This document shows positions 27,699-28,320 of a DNA stretch of 28,320 nucleotides, piece by piece. This stretch comes from JBMNOI01 sp050942995 (GTDB lineage: Bacteria > Chloroflexota > Anaerolineae > UBA1429): NCBI GenBank assembly GCA_050942995.1, contig JBMNOI010000043.1:1-28320 (forward strand), read 5' to 3'. Position numbers and translations under genes: made by a program. A model generated the notes under the pieces. It saw only the letters and a program-made list of their open reading frames with translations, made no database searches and was not told where the DNA came from. Within the stretch, counting starts at the first letter, position 1. Every line of letters starts with the position of its first letter.

Positions 27699-28320
27699 AT
27701 GGAGTATCGCAATCTGGGACGAACCGGAGTTCGAGTGAGCACATTGTGCCTCGGATGTATGATGTTCGGGGGCCGCACTGAAGAGGGGCCCTCTATGGAC
27801 ATCATCGATCGCGCCATCGATGCGGGCATCAACTTTCTCGACACCGCCAATGTCTATAGCCGTGGACGGAGCGAGGAGGTGGTGGGCAGGGCGCTCAAGC
27901 GCAACGGCAAACGGGATCGCATTATCCTGGCTACCAAGGTGCACGGCCGTATGGATGACGATGACGTCAATGCCGCGGGCAACCACCGCCAGCACATTAT
28001 CCGACAGGTCGAAGAGTCTCTGCGTCGCCTGCAGACCGACTATATCGACCTGTACCAGATTCACCGGCCCTCGTCTGATGTGCCCATCGACGAGACGTTG
28101 CGCGCCCTGGATGACCTGATCCGTTCGGGCAAGGTGCGCTATATCGGCACCAGCACCTATGCCGCCTGGCAGTTGATGGAGGCGTTGATGGTAGCCCGCG
28201 AATTGGGACTGAACCGCTTTGTATCGGAGCAGCCGCCCTACCATCTGCTGGATCGGCGTATCGAGCGGGAACTGGTTCCCTTTGTCCTGACCTATGGCAC
28301 GGCGCTCGTCTCCTGGTCAC
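27699..28320 (+). CDS. aldo/keto reductase, partial, runs off the right edge
   Basis: The reading frame is open from the ATG at 27699 to the window end (207 residues; full AKRs of this type have about 320). AAAGGAG lies 4 bases before the ATG. The tetrad is complete: Asp48 and Tyr53 (FLDTANVYS), Lys80 (ILATKV) and His122 (QIHRP). The N-terminal YRNLGRTGVRVSTLCLGCMMFGG, SLRRLQTDYIDLYQ and GKVRYIGTSTYAAWQ segments place it in the YajO/Tas-like COG0667 group. It shares the AKR fold with the 19984-20844 gene but is clearly a different subfamily. A palindromic operator in its promoter suggests control by a repressor. Confidence 0.9.
   Translation, partial: MEYRNLGRTGVRVSTLCLGCMMFGGRTEEGPSMDIIDRAIDAGINFLDTANVYSRGRSEEVVGRALKRNGKRDRIILATKVHGRMDDDDVNAAGNHRQHIIRQVEESLRRLQTDYIDLYQIHRPSSDVPIDETLRALDDLIRSGKVRYIGTSTYAAWQLMEALMVARELGLNRFVSEQPPYHLLDRRIERELVPFVLTYGTALVSWS

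Overview
The window is a dense, GC-rich (about 60% by eye) bacterial chromosome segment. It has short intergenic gaps, strong Shine-Dalgarno sites, sigma70-type promoters and intrinsic terminators. The mix of genes (EFR1-type flavodoxin/ferredoxin, CPBP protease, several GNATs, many mandelate-racemase-like enzymes, TipAS-type MerR regulator, XpaC/TelA pair, MNT/HEPN pair, Thermotoga-like encapsulated ferritin) suggests a Chloroflexota-like organism. That is an inference from gene style, since no rRNA or ribosomal marker is present. I saw no tRNA, rRNA, CRISPR array, phage gene or transposase.

Region 1 (1-6.4 kb): a partial alpha/beta hydrolase leaving the left edge; a GyrI-like ligand-binding protein; a DUF1801 protein; a CPBP membrane protease overlapping a GNAT; a convergent APH-type kinase; an MNT/HEPN toxin-antitoxin-like pair; and a beta-lactamase-fold lipoprotein. 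Region 2 (6.4-12.1 kb): a small unknown membrane protein; an enolase-superfamily enzyme with an odd metal site; a 26-residue membrane protein behind a near-consensus promoter; a MerR/TipAS regulator with its own 19-bp-spacer promoter; a TrmH/SpoU RNA methyltransferase followed by an EFR1 flavodoxin-ferredoxin; and a nitroreductase.

Region 3 (12.1-19.9 kb): an intergenic cluster of DnaA boxes; a SAM methyltransferase; a decaying endonuclease/exonuclease/phosphatase gene; a second mandelate-racemase-like gene; DegV with a structured leader; a divergent enolase paralogue lacking key catalytic residues; a dual-specificity phosphatase; a broken GNAT-TPR gene; and an intact GNAT. Region 4 (19.9-28.3 kb): an aldo/keto reductase, a CreD-like membrane protein, a ferritin-like protein with a C-terminal encapsulin-targeting peptide but no shell gene in view, an alpha/beta hydrolase, a PIN-domain protein, an XpaC-TelA pair, an Icmt-like methyltransferase and a partial aldo/keto reductase leaving the right edge.

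Most genes look like single-gene or two-gene transcription units for housekeeping and accessory metabolism rather than one large pathway. The points most worth a second look are the orphan encapsulin cargo, the DnaA-box cluster, a dispersed two-hairpin repeat family (near 6.45, 19.88 and 27.51 kb), the catalytically altered enolase paralogue, the HCH metal-site variant and the tiny membrane protein.
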